Source: Lutimaribacter degradans (GTDB taxonomy: Bacteria > Pseudomonadota > Alphaproteobacteria > Rhodobacterales > Rhodobacteraceae). From it: 64,000 nucleotides of DNA. Positions within the stretch are counted from its first letter, which is position 1; every line of letters begins with the position of its first letter. Under the pieces are notes generated by a model, which did no database searches, was not told the origin of the DNA, and saw only the letters and a program-made list of their open reading frames with translations. The stretch covers positions 372,001 to 436,000 of the forward strand of contig NZ_JAMQGO010000001.1 of the NCBI RefSeq assembly GCF_023703375.1. Direction: 5' to 3'. A program made the position numbers and the translations under genes. Below are positions 9,356 to 19,009 of the stretch, one piece after another.

Positions 9356-9964
9356 TCAGCGGGTGCTGGGATGAAGTTGGGGCGCGTATCCAAGGCGCAG
9401 AACGGCAACCAGAGGTGCGGGTGTCAGCACGGTTGTCATGCCTTTCGGCAAGATGAAAGGTGATCCGTAACCATCTAATGTAAAGGGAAAAATACAGTCG
9501 CTTACCACGAGGTGCGGTTGATCGTTCACAGCGATGAAGCTGCCAGCGGGCACATCCCGCGCTGCCGCATGGTGGCGCACCTGTTGCCTGTCGCGTGTCA
9601 CACGCGCCCGATGTAATGCCCGGTCTAGCGCGGCCGCGGTTGCCACCGGCCCATGCGCCTGTTCCCACAGCTTTCGGAAACGGGTGTAATCGGCGCGGCG
9701 ACATTCGGCGCAGGGGCGATGCCCGGCCGCGAGAGCGACCGCTTCATCCAGGAAAAACAGCTCGGTATAGCGTTTGGGATGCATGATCTGCCTGTGCCGA
9801 CCCTTGAAGCTCAACACGCAGCAGATCCAGTGCGGGTGGCGCCAGCGCGCCGGGCCCAGCCGCCGCGCGTCATCATGCAGGATGCCCCGATTGCCCATCA
9901 TCGTGCCGCGGGCCGGGTGCGCCACGATTTGACCAGTTGGCAGCACGCGGTTTTGCAGCGGCAT
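9356..9964 (-). CDS. Conserved hypothetical protein with an Ada-like cysteine region
   Basis: A 202-residue soluble protein of unknown function. Around residues 47-87 it has a CC pair followed by RYTELFFLDEAVALAAGHRP and then CAEC; the 'FF..EAxALAAGxRPCxxC' pattern resembles the zinc-binding region of Ada DNA-repair proteins. No methyltransferase PCHR motif or AraC helix-turn-helix is present. It starts 4 bp after the prfC stop on the same strand, so it is probably translated from the same transcript. Zinc binding and a link to DNA damage are inference from the motif only. Confidence 0.65.
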   Translation of the reverse strand: MPLQNRVLPTGQIVAHPARGTMMGNRGILHDDARRLGPARWRHPHWICCVLSFKGRHRQIMHPKRYTELFFLDEAVALAAGHRPCAECRRADYTRFRKLWEQAHGPVATAAALDRALHRARVTRDRQQVRHHAAARDVPAGSFIAVNDQPHLVVSDCIFPFTLDGYGSPFILPKGMTTVLTPAPLVAVLRLGYAPQLHPSTR

Positions 9965-9968
9965 GGCG

Positions 9969-11576
9969 CTAGACCATCATTTCCTTGGTCGCCGACAGGG
10001 TCACATCGGGATAATCCCGTTCGATCCGGTCGATATCCCATTGCAGCCGCGTAAGGTAAACGATGTCGCCATCGTTATCATGCGCGATGTGCTGCTTGTT
10101 GGCGGCGATAAACTTGTCCACCGCTTCTTTCGGGCCGTTGACCCAGCGGGCCGAGGTGAATTGCGAGGTTTCAAAACGCACGGGCAGGCCGTATTCCAGC
10201 TCGATCCTGCTGGCCAGCACCTCGAATTGCAGCGCGCCGACCACGCCCACCACGAAACCCGCTCCCATGCTGGGCTTGAACACCTTTGCCGCGCCTTCCT
10301 CGGCGAATTGCATCAATGCCTTTTCCAGGTGCTTGGCCTTCATCGGGTCGCCGGCGCGGGCCGTTTGCAAAAGTTCGGGCGCAAAGCTGGGGATGCCGGT
10401 GACGCGTAGCGCCTCGCCCTCGGTCAGGGTGTCGCCGATGCGCAACTGGCCATGGTTGGGAATCCCGATGATGTCGCCGGCCCAGGCCTCTTCGGCCAGT
10501 TCACGATCCGAGGCGAGGAAAAGCACCGGGCTTGACACCGTCATCGGTTTCTTGGTGCGCACGTGGGTCAGTTTCATGCCGCGCTTGAAATGGCCCGAGG
10601 CCAGCCGGACAAAAGCCACGCGGTCGCGGTGCTTTGGGTCCATGTTGGCCTGCACCTTGAACACAAAGCCGGAAACCTTTGTTTCCTCGGGGGAAATCTG
10701 GCGTGGGATGGCTTGCTGCGGTTGCGGTTCGGGGCCGTATCGGGCGATGCCTTCCATCAATTCCTTGACGCCGAAGGAATTGATGGCCGAGCCGAACCAG
10801 ATCGGCGTCATATGCCCTTCGAGCACCGATTGCGGGTTGAGTGTTGGCAGCAACGCGCGCGCCATCTCGACCTCTTCGCGCAGTTGCGCAAGCAGGTGGG
10901 CGGGTACGTGTTCGGCCAGCTTCGGGTCGTCCAGGCCGTTGATCTTGATGGATTCGGCCACCTTGTTGCGATCGGCGCGGTCCATCAGCTCTAGCCGGTC
11001 ATGCAGCATGTCGTAGCATCCCAGGAAATCGCGGCCCACGCCGATGGGCCAACTGGCCGGCGTGACATCGATGGCCAGGTTTTCCTGGATCTCGTCGATG
11101 ATATCGAAGGTATCGCGGCTTTCGCGATCCATCTTGTTGCAGAAGGTCAGGATGGGCAGGTCACGCAGGCGGCAGACCTCGAACAATTTCCGGGTCTGGC
11201 TTTCCACGCCCTTGGCGCCGTCGATCACCATGATCGCCGCGTCCACCGCCGTGAGGGTGCGATAGGTGTCTTCGGAAAAATCCGAGTGGCCGGGCGTGTC
11301 AACAAGATTGAATCGGAACGTCTTGAAATCAAATGACATTGCAGATGCGGAAACCGAAATGCCGCGGTCCTGCTCCATCTTCATGAAGTCGCTGCGCGTG
11401 CGCCGAGCCTCGCCCTTCGCACGCACCTGTCCGGCCATCTGGATGGCGCCGCCGTAAAGCAGGAATTTCTCGGTTAGCGTTGTCTTGCCCGCATCCGGGT
11501 GCGAGATGATCGCAAAGGTGCGGCGCCGCGCGATTTCGGGCGGCAGGTCGGGGCGGTTTGGTGCGGCGTCAAGCAT
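9969..11576 (-). CDS. prfC: Peptide chain release factor 3
   Basis: Translational GTPase that recycles RF1 and RF2 from the ribosome after termination. The 535-residue protein has the P loop SHPDAGKTT at 25-33, DTPGHSDF and NKMD in the G domain, followed by the RF3-typical domains II and III. The ATG at 11576 is chosen because the family starts about 20 residues before the P loop; the only upstream in-frame start is a TTG with no ribosome binding site. The downstream gene follows after 4 bp. Confidence 0.96.
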   Translation of the reverse strand: MLDAAPNRPDLPPEIARRRTFAIISHPDAGKTTLTEKFLLYGGAIQMAGQVRAKGEARRTRSDFMKMEQDRGISVSASAMSFDFKTFRFNLVDTPGHSDFSEDTYRTLTAVDAAIMVIDGAKGVESQTRKLFEVCRLRDLPILTFCNKMDRESRDTFDIIDEIQENLAIDVTPASWPIGVGRDFLGCYDMLHDRLELMDRADRNKVAESIKINGLDDPKLAEHVPAHLLAQLREEVEMARALLPTLNPQSVLEGHMTPIWFGSAINSFGVKELMEGIARYGPEPQPQQAIPRQISPEETKVSGFVFKVQANMDPKHRDRVAFVRLASGHFKRGMKLTHVRTKKPMTVSSPVLFLASDRELAEEAWAGDIIGIPNHGQLRIGDTLTEGEALRVTGIPSFAPELLQTARAGDPMKAKHLEKALMQFAEEGAAKVFKPSMGAGFVVGVVGALQFEVLASRIELEYGLPVRFETSQFTSARWVNGPKEAVDKFIAANKQHIAHDNDGDIVYLTRLQWDIDRIERDYPDVTLSATKEMMV

Positions 11577-11651
11577 GTTCGCGCGTATAGGTAAGCTCTG
11601 CGCCCTTTGCAAGAAATCCCGGCGTTGACGGTGATGGCTTGCGGCGCATGC

Positions 11652-12848
11652 TCATGTCTTTGTCAGCCCGGCGGCGGCCAGCAGGTCAGGGATGGCCTGC
11701 TTGAAACGGAAAAACCCGTGCGTGGCATGGGGCCAGGCGCGTGCGTCGTGATCGCGCAGGATGCGGTGCACGGGCTGATCGATCTGCAGCGCATCCAGCA
11801 TCTCGGCCACCGGGCCGACGGGGGCGTGGGGGGTAACGATCTGCGCGGCGCCGGTATCGGCAGCCCAGGCGCGCAGGGCGGTGGCATCGCCGATCATGGT
11901 GATCGGGCCCAGCCGCCCGCTCCACCTAGCCTGCACATCTTGCAAAGCACCGGCGGTAAAGCGATGCACGTTTTCCGACACGTTCAAGGGGCTGCGCGCC
12001 GCGCTGGCCTGCACCAACGCGGTGGCCACGGGTTGCAGGCCCCGGTCAAGTAAGTAGCCGGGGCTCAGGTCATCCTCATGAAGGACCAGCGCTGTCGGCG
12101 TGTTGAAAGCAGCCCTGTCACTGCCGGGCGCGGGCAGCGGTGCCGGGTGCGGCGCGCTGTCGGGCGCGGGTGCGGCGGATGCCAGGCCCTGCGGATGAAA
12201 CCGACCGCCGGTGTATTTCGCGATGTTCGCGGGCCGCGCCAGGTAGGTCTTGCCCCTTGTCTGGAGGCCCGCCACCCAGCGCCAGCCCAGCGTGTTCGAG
12301 GCCGGATCGCCATCAAGCAGGTAGCGCAGGAAGAAATCAGCCCCCAACTGCCACGGCAGGCGCAGGGTGAAAACCCAGATCGAGGCGAACCACATCCGCG
12401 CGTGGTTGTGCAGATAGCCGGTTTGCACCAGCTCTTGCGCCCAGTGATCGAAAGCGTCGATGCCGGTGCGGCCGTGGCAGGCGGTCTCCCATCTCTTGCG
12501 CAGGCCGGACTCAACCTGGACCCTGTCCCAGGAACGCATCACCCCGGCGCGATAATCAAGCCATACCGATGGGCGCATTTCCAGCCAGCCCTTCCAATAA
12601 GTGCGCCAATAGACCTCGGCGATGAATTTTTCTGCACCCCGCACCGAATGACGGGCCAGAACGGCTTGTAGAACCTCGTGTTCGGTCAGAAGGCGATTGC
12701 GTATATAGGGTGACAGGCCGGACACGTTTTCGTGACGTCCGGCCCCGTGATCGAAGTTGCGCAGCCTGGCGTAATCGGCCCCTGCGCGGGGCACGAAGGC
12801 GTTCAGTTTTTCAAGCGCGGCGGTGCGCGTGGCGGGAAATTCGGTCAT
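11652..12848 (-). CDS. Photolyase/cryptochrome-like FAD protein with apparently permuted domains
   Basis: A 398-residue protein. Residues about 40-215 are the FAD-binding helical domain of photolyases: SGLSPYIR (43-50), EVYWRTYWKGW (78-88), HNHARMWFASIW (147-158), SNTLGWRWVAGLQTRGK (184-200) and NIAKYTGG. The usual N-terminal antenna-binding Rossmann domain is missing. Instead, after a Pro/Ala linker (about 222-248), residues 250-390 look like an alpha/beta domain: TALVLHEDDLSP, GDATALRAWAADTG, then HGFFRFKQAIP. This suggests circular permutation relative to normal photolyases. It is divergent from clpP with a 157-bp intergenic region. Photoreception or DNA repair activity is unproven. Confidence 0.8.
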   Translation of the reverse strand: MTEFPATRTAALEKLNAFVPRAGADYARLRNFDHGAGRHENVSGLSPYIRNRLLTEHEVLQAVLARHSVRGAEKFIAEVYWRTYWKGWLEMRPSVWLDYRAGVMRSWDRVQVESGLRKRWETACHGRTGIDAFDHWAQELVQTGYLHNHARMWFASIWVFTLRLPWQLGADFFLRYLLDGDPASNTLGWRWVAGLQTRGKTYLARPANIAKYTGGRFHPQGLASAAPAPDSAPHPAPLPAPGSDRAAFNTPTALVLHEDDLSPGYLLDRGLQPVATALVQASAARSPLNVSENVHRFTAGALQDVQARWSGRLGPITMIGDATALRAWAADTGAAQIVTPHAPVGPVAEMLDALQIDQPVHRILRDHDARAWPHATHGFFRFKQAIPDLLAAAGLTKT

Positions 12849-13005
12849 GCTGCTCTTGCCTTGTAACGACAGCGGCGCAGCTAGGTCATCGTCGGGGGCG
12901 GGCAACAACGTCGCCGCCCCTTGCAGCCCCTTGGGCGCATCACTAAGACTCGGTTAGGAACTGACGACTAACCATCGGCGATACACCTTTAGCAGGCAGG
13001 CGGAA

Positions 13006-13638
13006 ATGAAAGACCCATTTGAAACATACATGAACACCCTCGTTCCCATGGTGGTTGAGCAGACCAGCCGGGGCGAGCGGGCCTATGATATCTTTTCCCG
13101 GCTGCTGAAAGAGCGGATCATTTTCGTCAACGGCCCCGTGCATGACGGCATGAGCAGCCTGATCGTGGCGCAGTTGCTGCACCTCGAGGCCGAGAACCCC
13201 TCCAAGGAAATCTCGATGTATATCAACAGCCCCGGCGGCGTTGTGACCAGCGGGTTGTCGATCTACGACACGATGCAATACATCAAGCCCAAGGTCAGCA
13301 CGCTGGTGATCGGGCAGGCGGCGTCGATGGGGTCGCTTTTGCTGACGGCAGGCGAAAAGGGCATGCGCTTTTCGCTGCCCAACAGCCGTATCATGGTGCA
13401 CCAGCCCTCGGGCGGCTACCAGGGTCAGGCGACCGACATCATGATTCATGCCGAGGAGACGCTGAAACTGAAGCGTCGGCTGAACGAGATCTACGTAAAG
13501 CACACCGGCCAAACCCTTGAAAAGGTCGAGGCCGCGCTGGAACGTGACAATTTCATGAGCCCCGAAGACGCCAAGGAATGGGGCCTGATCGACGAGATAG
13601 TGGAAAGCCGCGCCAAGGGCGACGGGGACGAAGCGTAA
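13006..13638 (+). CDS. clpP: ATP-dependent Clp protease proteolytic subunit
   Basis: Serine protease that forms the tetradecameric chamber of ClpXP and ClpAP. The 210-residue protein has the catalytic serine in GQAASMGS (Ser107), the histidine in IMVHQPSGG (His132) and the aspartate in ERDNFMSP (Asp181). A purine-rich AGGCGGAA precedes the ATG by a few bases. clpX follows 138 bp downstream on the same strand, with a hairpin in the gap. Confidence 0.98.
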   Translation: MKDPFETYMNTLVPMVVEQTSRGERAYDIFSRLLKERIIFVNGPVHDGMSSLIVAQLLHLEAENPSKEISMYINSPGGVVTSGLSIYDTMQYIKPKVSTLVIGQAASMGSLLLTAGEKGMRFSLPNSRIMVHQPSGGYQGQATDIMIHAEETLKLKRRLNEIYVKHTGQTLEKVEAALERDNFMSPEDAKEWGLIDEIVESRAKGDGDEA

Positions 13639-13647
13639 CACCTGAAC

Positions 13648-13670
13648 GCCGCGCAAGCGCGTTGCGCGGC
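13648..13670 (+). terminator. Hairpin after clpP, possible attenuator before clpX
   Basis: Nine-base inverted repeat GCCGCGCAA / TTGCGCGGC with a 5-base loop, starting 9 bp after the clpP stop and followed by AAAAATTTT. It has the form of an intrinsic terminator or a 3'-end stabiliser and would let clpP be expressed above clpX. Confidence 0.6.
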
Positions 13671-13776
13671 AAAAATTTTCGCATTGTCGGCGCGGGTCCG
13701 CTGCTTTACGCTTTGGACAGAATACAGCATCGGCCCCGACCCAAGCCGATGCAGGACGAGGCCTGAAAGGGACGAT

Positions 13777-15042
13777 ATGGCAACGAATTCCGGCAGCGAC
13801 AGCAAGAACACGCTCTATTGCAGCTTTTGCGGCAAGAGCCAGCACGAGGTGCGCAAGCTGATCGCGGGTCCGACGGTGTTCATCTGCGACGAGTGCGTCG
13901 AGCTGTGCATGGACATCATCCGCGAGGAAACCAAGAGCGCGGGGCTAAAGGCCACCGACGGCGTGCCGACGCCCAAGGATATCTGCGATGTGCTGGACGA
14001 TTACGTGATCGGCCAGGCCATGGCCAAGCGCGTTTTGTCTGTCGCGGTGCATAACCACTACAAGCGTTTGAACCACGCGGCGAAATCCAGCGATATAGAG
14101 CTGTCCAAGTCGAACATCTTGCTGATCGGCCCGACCGGCTGCGGCAAGACGTTGCTGGCGCAGACGCTGGCGCGCATCCTGGACGTGCCGTTTACCATGG
14201 CCGACGCAACCACGCTGACCGAAGCGGGGTATGTCGGCGAGGATGTGGAAAACATCATCCTCAAGCTGTTGCAGGCCAGCGAATACAACGTCGAACGCGC
14301 GCAGCGCGGCATCGTCTATATCGACGAGGTCGACAAGATCACGCGCAAGTCCGAGAATCCCTCGATCACCCGAGACGTGTCGGGCGAGGGGGTGCAGCAG
14401 GCGCTATTGAAATTGATGGAAGGCACCGTTGCCTCTGTCCCGCCGCAGGGGGGGCGCAAGCATCCTCAGCAGGAATTCCTCCAGGTGGACACGACCAACA
14501 TCCTTTTCATCTGCGGCGGCGCCTTCGCAGGGCTTGACCGCATCATTGCGCAGCGCGGCAAGGGCAGCGCAATGGGCTTTGGCGCCGATGTGCGCGACGT
14601 TGATGAACGCAACGTGGGCGAGGTGTTCCAGGATCTGGAACCCGAAGACCTGCTGAAATTCGGCCTGATCCCTGAATTCGTCGGCCGTCTGCCTGTTCTG
14701 GCAACGCTCGAAGACCTGGACGAGGATGCGCTGGTCACCATTCTGACCCAGCCCAAGAATGCCCTGGTCAAGCAATACCAGCGGTTGTTCGAACTGGAAG
14801 ACGTTGAATTGACCTTTACCGATGATGCGCTGAAGGCCATCGCCAAACGGGCCATCGCGCGCAAGACCGGTGCGCGCGGGCTGCGCTCGATCCTTGAGGA
14901 TATCCTGCTGGATACCATGTTCGACCTGCCCAGCCTGGAAGACGTGCAAGAGGTCGTGGTCAATGACGAGGCGGTAACATCCGAAGCCAAACCGCTGTTG
15001 ATCTATTCGGACAAGAAGAAAGAGGGCGCGACCGCGGGGTAA
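13777..15042 (+). CDS. clpX: ATP-dependent Clp protease ATP-binding subunit ClpX
   Basis: AAA+ unfoldase that feeds tagged or regulatory proteins to ClpP. The 421-residue protein has the N-terminal C4 zinc domain (Cys15, Cys18, Cys37, Cys40), Walker A GPTGCGKT at 118-125, pore loop GYVG at 151-154, Walker B DEVDK at 183-187 and the ClpP-docking loop as MGFGAD. The ATG at 13777 gives the normal family N-terminus; an earlier in-frame start would add 31 unrelated residues. A strong terminator follows. Confidence 0.98.
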   Translation: MATNSGSDSKNTLYCSFCGKSQHEVRKLIAGPTVFICDECVELCMDIIREETKSAGLKATDGVPTPKDICDVLDDYVIGQAMAKRVLSVAVHNHYKRLNHAAKSSDIELSKSNILLIGPTGCGKTLLAQTLARILDVPFTMADATTLTEAGYVGEDVENIILKLLQASEYNVERAQRGIVYIDEVDKITRKSENPSITRDVSGEGVQQALLKLMEGTVASVPPQGGRKHPQQEFLQVDTTNILFICGGAFAGLDRIIAQRGKGSAMGFGADVRDVDERNVGEVFQDLEPEDLLKFGLIPEFVGRLPVLATLEDLDEDALVTILTQPKNALVKQYQRLFELEDVELTFTDDALKAIAKRAIARKTGARGLRSILEDILLDTMFDLPSLEDVQEVVVNDEAVTSEAKPLLIYSDKKKEGATAG

Positions 15043-15065
15043 GGCTGCCCGCGTCCTGTCATCAC

Positions 15066-15089
15066 AAAGGGGCCTTCGGGCCCCTTTTT
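15066..15089 (+). terminator. Rho-independent terminator after clpX
   Basis: Perfect stem AAAGGGGCC / GGCCCCTTT with a TTCG tetraloop and trailing T residues, 23 bp after the clpX stop codon. Confidence 0.9.
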
Positions 15090-15260
15090 CATGGTTCCCC
15101 GGAGCGGGTTTCAAAACCGTCCCAACGGGCCGACCGTCAGGGGGTGAACAGGGATCGGGCCGGGGAAATGCCGCCCACGGGCGGGCGACCAGCCCGGTTT
15201 CGCACTGGACGTTTGCGCCCCGATACGCCATATCGGGGGCAGTATCTTTCGGAGGCAAAG

Positions 15261-15644
15261 ATGAGCATTGGCGACTTCCTCAAGCGTGTCTTCATCTGGT
15301 GGGACGGCCAGACGCTTGGCACGCAGCTGTTTACCTGGCGCTACGGCGAAAAGGTTGGCGAAGATGAGCAGGGCAACATCTTTTATCGCTCGCATGACGG
15401 CAAGCGCCGCTGGGTGATCTATAACGGCGAGGTCGAGGCCAGCCGCGTCAGCCCCGATTGGCATGGCTGGCTGCACCATACCTTTGATGCGCCGCCCACG
15501 GACAAGCCGTTCCGGCACAGGTCGTGGGAAAAGCCGCACCAGGAAAACCTGACCGGCACTCCGCTGGCCTATGCCCCTGCCGGCTCGATTCGCCGCGTCG
15601 AACCAGTGGAGCGCCGCGATTACGAGGCGTGGAGCCCGGAATAA
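15261..15644 (+). CDS. NADH:ubiquinone oxidoreductase accessory subunit NDUFA12 family
   Basis: A 127-residue homologue of the eukaryotic complex I subunit NDUFA12 (B17.2), a supernumerary subunit that alphaproteobacteria share with mitochondria. Family marks are [21 protein letters not shown] near the N-terminus, [22 protein letters not shown] in the middle and the proline-rich [10 protein letters not shown] segment. GGAGG lies about 6 bp upstream of the ATG. It is encoded about 15 kb from the nuo operon end and runs directly into mlaD (4 bp gap), as in many Rhodobacterales. Confidence 0.93.
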   Translation: MSIGDFLKRVFIWWDGQTLGTQLFTWRYGEKVGEDEQGNIFYRSHDGKRRWVIYNGEVEASRVSPDWHGWLHHTFDAPPTDKPFRHRSWEKPHQENLTGTPLAYAPAGSIRRVEPVERRDYEAWSPE

Positions 15645-15648
15645 GCGC

Positions 15649-16101
15649 ATGTCGCATTCTAAAGCGGAAATACTTGTGGGTGGCGCGGTTTTGGCGGCTG
15701 CGATCGGGTTCGTGGTTTATACCGGCGAAAGCACCGGATTCACCAACGCGGGCGCGGGCTATCCGTTGACGGCTTCGTTTCGCTCGGTCGAGGGGGTCAA
15801 TGTCGGCACCGATGTGCGCCTGGCCGGGGTCAAGATCGGCACGGTCACGGGTATCGACCTGAACCCGCAAACCTTTCGCGCCGACACCACGTTCACCGTC
15901 GCGCAGGACGTTGAAATCCCCGACGACAGCGCGGTGATCGTGTCGTCCGAGGGGCTGCTGGGCGGCAATTTCATCGAGATCATGCCCGGCGGCTCGTTGT
16001 TCCCGCTGGAGCCGGGGGCAGAGATCGAAGATACTCAAAGCTCGGTCAGCCTGGTCACGCTGCTGCTGAAATACGTGTCGGGCGGCGGAGACGAGGAATG
16101 A
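15649..16101 (+). CDS. mlaD: MlaD-family phospholipid transport protein
   Basis: A 150-residue protein with one N-terminal membrane helix (about residues 8-25) and one periplasmic MCE domain (FRSVEGVNVGTDVRLAGVKI onward). MlaD forms the hexameric ring of the MlaFEDB complex, which moves phospholipids between inner and outer membranes. The start at 15649 places the helix at the very N-terminus. No mlaFEB genes are adjacent, so the partner subunits are encoded elsewhere. The stop overlaps the next gene by 4 bp. Confidence 0.9.
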   Translation: MSHSKAEILVGGAVLAAAIGFVVYTGESTGFTNAGAGYPLTASFRSVEGVNVGTDVRLAGVKIGTVTGIDLNPQTFRADTTFTVAQDVEIPDDSAVIVSSEGLLGGNFIEIMPGGSLFPLEPGAEIEDTQSSVSLVTLLLKYVSGGGDEE

Positions 16102-16454
16102 GCCGGCTGGCGCTTGCCGCCGCTCTGATCCTGGGCGCTGGCGCGGGCTGGGCCGAGCCGACCAACCGGGGCACCGGGGCGGTTTTGCGCGTTCTCGACA
16201 AGCTGTCAGGCGACGTGCGCGATGTCGAACTGGACAATGGCGGCGGCGCACCCGTTGGGCGGTTGCTTCTGGAACTGGGCGAGTGTCGTTACCCCGAGGA
16301 GAACCCGGCAGGCGATGCCTATGCCTATGTCATGGTGCGCGACACCGAGGCCGAGACGGTGTTCTCGGGTTGGATGATCGCCTCGTCCCCGGCACTGAGC
16401 GCGCTGGATCATCCGCGCTATGATGTCTGGGTGATCCGCTGCAAGACGGCCTGA
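16098..16454 (+). CDS. DUF2155 family secreted protein
   Basis: A 118-residue protein with a cleavable signal peptide (MSRLALAAALILGAGAGWAE, cleavage after GWA). The mature part carries GTGAVLRVLDKLSG, ELGECRYPEENPAGDAYAYV and FSGWMIASSPALSALDHPRYDVW, the DUF2155 signature with two cysteines (ECRYP and VIRC) that may form a disulfide. Function is unknown; it is consistently found beside mlaD and NDUFA12 in alphaproteobacteria. Its last 37 bp overlap the 3' end of the convergent aat gene. Confidence 0.9.
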   Translation: MSRLALAAALILGAGAGWAEPTNRGTGAVLRVLDKLSGDVRDVELDNGGGAPVGRLLLELGECRYPEENPAGDAYAYVMVRDTEAETVFSGWMIASSPALSALDHPRYDVWVIRCKTA

Positions 16455-17092
16455 GGGTCGCGATCGACCTCATGCGCGGTGATATCGGCGTCGCCCTCCA
16501 ATGCCTCGGCCAGGCGTGCGCGGTATTCGGCCCGTGTTATTTCGACACCCCCCAGAGAGGCCAGATGCGCCGTAAGGAATTGCGTGTCGAACAGGGCGAA
16601 ACCACAGCGCCGCAAGTGGTCGACCAGGTACAACAGCGCGATTTTCGAGGCATCCCGCCTGCGTGAAAACATGCTTTCGCCAAAGAACGCGCGCCCCAGC
16701 GTGACGCCGTAGACCCCGCCGATCAGTCGCTGGCCGCTGGCATCCCACAACTCCAGCGAATGGGCGTGCCCCAGGTCGAACAGCGACAGGTAAAGCGTTC
16801 TTATACGGTCGGAAATCCAGGTTTCTTCGCGGTCGGCGCAGCCATCGACGACACCGGCGAAATCACGGTTCAGGCTGACCTGGTAATCCTTGCGGCGCAC
16901 CGCGCGGCGCAGGCTGCGCGCAGCCTTGAACCCATCGAGCGGCATTATCCCGCGCCGGCGGGGATCGACCCAGAAAAGGTTGGGGTCGTCGCGGGTTTCC
17001 GCCATGGGAAACACGCCCGCCGCATAGGCATGCAACAGAAGGTCGGGTGTGATGTCGGGGTCGTCGCGCGGCATGATCGCAATGTGCCGCAT
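16418..17092 (-). CDS. aat: Leucyl/phenylalanyl-tRNA--protein transferase
   Basis: Adds Leu or Phe from aminoacyl-tRNA to N-terminal Arg or Lys of proteins, marking them for ClpS/ClpAP degradation (N-degron pathway). The 224-residue protein has the family sequence AYAAGVFPMAE, FWVDPRRRGIMPLDGF and FGESMFSRRRDASKIAL. A second in-frame ATG six codons later is an equally plausible start. Its 3' end overlaps the convergent DUF2155 gene by 37 bp. It lies 71 bp downstream of accC with a hairpin in the gap. Confidence 0.95.
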   Translation of the reverse strand: MRHIAIMPRDDPDITPDLLLHAYAAGVFPMAETRDDPNLFWVDPRRRGIMPLDGFKAARSLRRAVRRKDYQVSLNRDFAGVVDGCADREETWISDRIRTLYLSLFDLGHAHSLELWDASGQRLIGGVYGVTLGRAFFGESMFSRRRDASKIALLYLVDHLRRCGFALFDTQFLTAHLASLGGVEITRAEYRARLAEALEGDADITAHEVDRDPQAVLQRITQTS

Positions 17093-17123
17093 GGCGCGGC
17101 GAATGGCGAGGAGCGATTTCGAC

Positions 17124-17146
17124 GCGGGCCGCCGGCGGCGGCCCGC
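17124..17146 (-). terminator. GC-rich hairpin between accC and aat
   Basis: Perfect 10-bp stem GCGGGCCGCC / GGCGGCCCGC with a 3-base loop in the 71-bp gap. No T-tract follows on the minus strand, so it may attenuate accBC readthrough or stabilise the mRNA end and need not act as a full terminator. Confidence 0.5.
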
Positions 17147-17163
17147 TGCATCTTTCGTGGGCG

Positions 17164-18513
17164 CTATGCCTGCAAATTGGTTTCCAGCCAGCGTTCCAGC
17201 CAGTGGATGTTGTAATTTCCCGACTGGATGTCAGGCTCTTGCAGCAGCGCATGAAACAGGGGCACCGTGGTATCCACCCCATCCACGATCAATTCGCCCA
17301 GGGCGCGGTTCAGCCGTGCCAGCGCCTCGGGCCGGTCGCGGCCATGCACGATGAGTTTCCCGATCAGGCTGTCGTAATAGGGCGGGATGGAATAGCCGTC
17401 ATAAAGCGCCGAATCCATGCGCACGCCCAGTCCGCCCGGCGCGTGGTACTGGGTGATCCTGCCGGGGCAGGGCGCGAAGTTCGGCAGCTTCTCGGCGTTG
17501 ATGCGCACCTCGATGGCGTGACCGTTGATCGACAGGTCGTCCTGGCCGAATGACATTGGCAGCCCTTCGGCCACGCGGATCTGTTCACGCACCAGGTCGA
17601 CGCCGAAAATCGCCTCGGTCACCGGGTGTTCGACCTGCAGGCGGGTGTTCATCTCGATAAAGTAGAATTCGCCATCCTCGTACAGGAACTCGATCGTGCC
17701 GGCGCCGCGATAGCCCATGGTGGCCACGGCATCGGCGCAGATCTTGCCGATACGCGCGCGTTCCTCGGGGCTGATCGAGGGGCCGGGCGCCTCTTCGAAC
17801 ACCTTCTGGTGGCGCCGCTGAAGCGAGCAGTCACGCTCGCCCAGATGTATGCCAACGCCCTTGCCATCGCCAAAGACCTGCAATTCGATATGGCGCGGTT
17901 TTTGAAGGTATTTCTCGATGTAGACCTCGTCATTGCCAAAGGCCGCCTTGGCCTCGGAACGGGCGGTCTGGAACGCGCGCTCCATCTCGGCGTCGGAGCG
18001 GGCGACCTGCATGCCGCGCCCGCCGCCGCCGGCGGTGGCCTTGATGATGACGGGATACCCGAAATCGGCGCCGATCTGCTTGGCCGCAGCAAGGTCGGGC
18101 ACGCCGCCTTCAGAGCCGGGCACAACCGGAATGCCCAGGTTCCTGGCAGTTTCCTTGGCGGTGATCTTGTCGCCCATGATGCGGATGTGCTCGGCCGAGG
18201 GGCCGATGAAGGTCAGGCCATGATCTTCGACGATCTGCACGAAGTTGGCGTTTTCCGACAGGAACCCATAGCCGGGGTGAATGGCCTGCGCGCCTGTCAC
18301 CTCGCAGGCCGAGATGATCGCGGGGATCGACAGGTAGCTTTCGGTGCTTGAAGGCGGGCCGATACAGACGGATTCGTCGGCCATGCGCACATGCATCGCG
18401 TCGGAATCGGCGGTGGAATGCACCGCGACCGACTGGATGCCCATTTCGCGGCAGGCGCGGATCACCCGCAAGGCGATTTCGCCGCGGTTGGCAATCAGGA
18501 TCTTGTCGAACAT
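17164..18513 (-). CDS. accC: Acetyl-CoA carboxylase, biotin carboxylase subunit
   Basis: Carboxylates the biotin carried on AccB with ATP and bicarbonate, the first half-reaction of fatty acid synthesis. The 449-residue ATP-grasp enzyme has the glycine-rich loop [12 protein letters not shown] and the catalytic [14 protein letters not shown] segment. Its length is the normal family length. It starts 7 bp after accB, forming the accBC operon, and its partner biotin ligase is encoded at 568-1344. Confidence 0.97.
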   Translation of the reverse strand: MFDKILIANRGEIALRVIRACREMGIQSVAVHSTADSDAMHVRMADESVCIGPPSSTESYLSIPAIISACEVTGAQAIHPGYGFLSENANFVQIVEDHGLTFIGPSAEHIRIMGDKITAKETARNLGIPVVPGSEGGVPDLAAAKQIGADFGYPVIIKATAGGGGRGMQVARSDAEMERAFQTARSEAKAAFGNDEVYIEKYLQKPRHIELQVFGDGKGVGIHLGERDCSLQRRHQKVFEEAPGPSISPEERARIGKICADAVATMGYRGAGTIEFLYEDGEFYFIEMNTRLQVEHPVTEAIFGVDLVREQIRVAEGLPMSFGQDDLSINGHAIEVRINAEKLPNFAPCPGRITQYHAPGGLGVRMDSALYDGYSIPPYYDSLIGKLIVHGRDRPEALARLNRALGELIVDGVDTTVPLFHALLQEPDIQSGNYNIHWLERWLETNLQA

Positions 18514-18520
18514 ATGCGCC

Positions 18521-19009
18521 TCACTCGATGATCATCAGGGGGGCGCCGTATTCGACCGCGCCGCCATCCTCGACGAGGATGCGCTTGACCGTGCCGGCAC
18601 GCGGGGCGGGGATGTGGTTCATCGTTTTCATGGCTTCGATGATCAGCAACGTGTCGCCTTCGGCCACCTTGTCGCCGACGCCGGCAAAAGCAGGCGCGCC
18701 CGGTTCGGGCTGCAGGTAGACGGTGCCCACCATGGGCGAAGTCACGGCGCCGGGGTGGCTGGCCGGGTCGGCCATGGCGCTGTCTGCGGCCGGGGCCGGG
18801 GCAGACGGTGCAGCAGGCGCAGCCGCGGCAAGGGGCGCGGGGGCCGCAGGCTGTGCCACGACGGTGCCGCCGCGGCTGACGCGGACATTCAGGCTGTCAT
18901 TCTCGCTGTATTCGCGCATCACCTCGAGCTCGGTCAGGTCGTTGTCGCGCAACAGCTCGGCCAGCGCCTGGATAAAGCTGACATCGGCCTCGTGGGTTTT
19001 CTTGTTCAT
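18521..19009 (-). CDS. accB: Biotin carboxyl carrier protein of acetyl-CoA carboxylase
   Basis: A 162-residue carrier. Residues 1-50 form the N-terminal helical region, 53-85 an Ala/Pro-rich flexible linker and 88-162 the biotinyl domain with the target lysine in EAMKTMNH (Lys128). GAGGACACGAA precedes the ATG as ribosome binding site. First gene of accBC; its promoter must lie in the 311-bp divergent region upstream. Confidence 0.96.
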   Translation of the reverse strand: MNKKTHEADVSFIQALAELLRDNDLTELEVMREYSENDSLNVRVSRGGTVVAQPAAPAPLAAAAPAAPSAPAPAADSAMADPASHPGAVTSPMVGTVYLQPEPGAPAFAGVGDKVAEGDTLLIIEAMKTMNHIPAPRAGTVKRILVEDGGAVEYGAPLMIIE

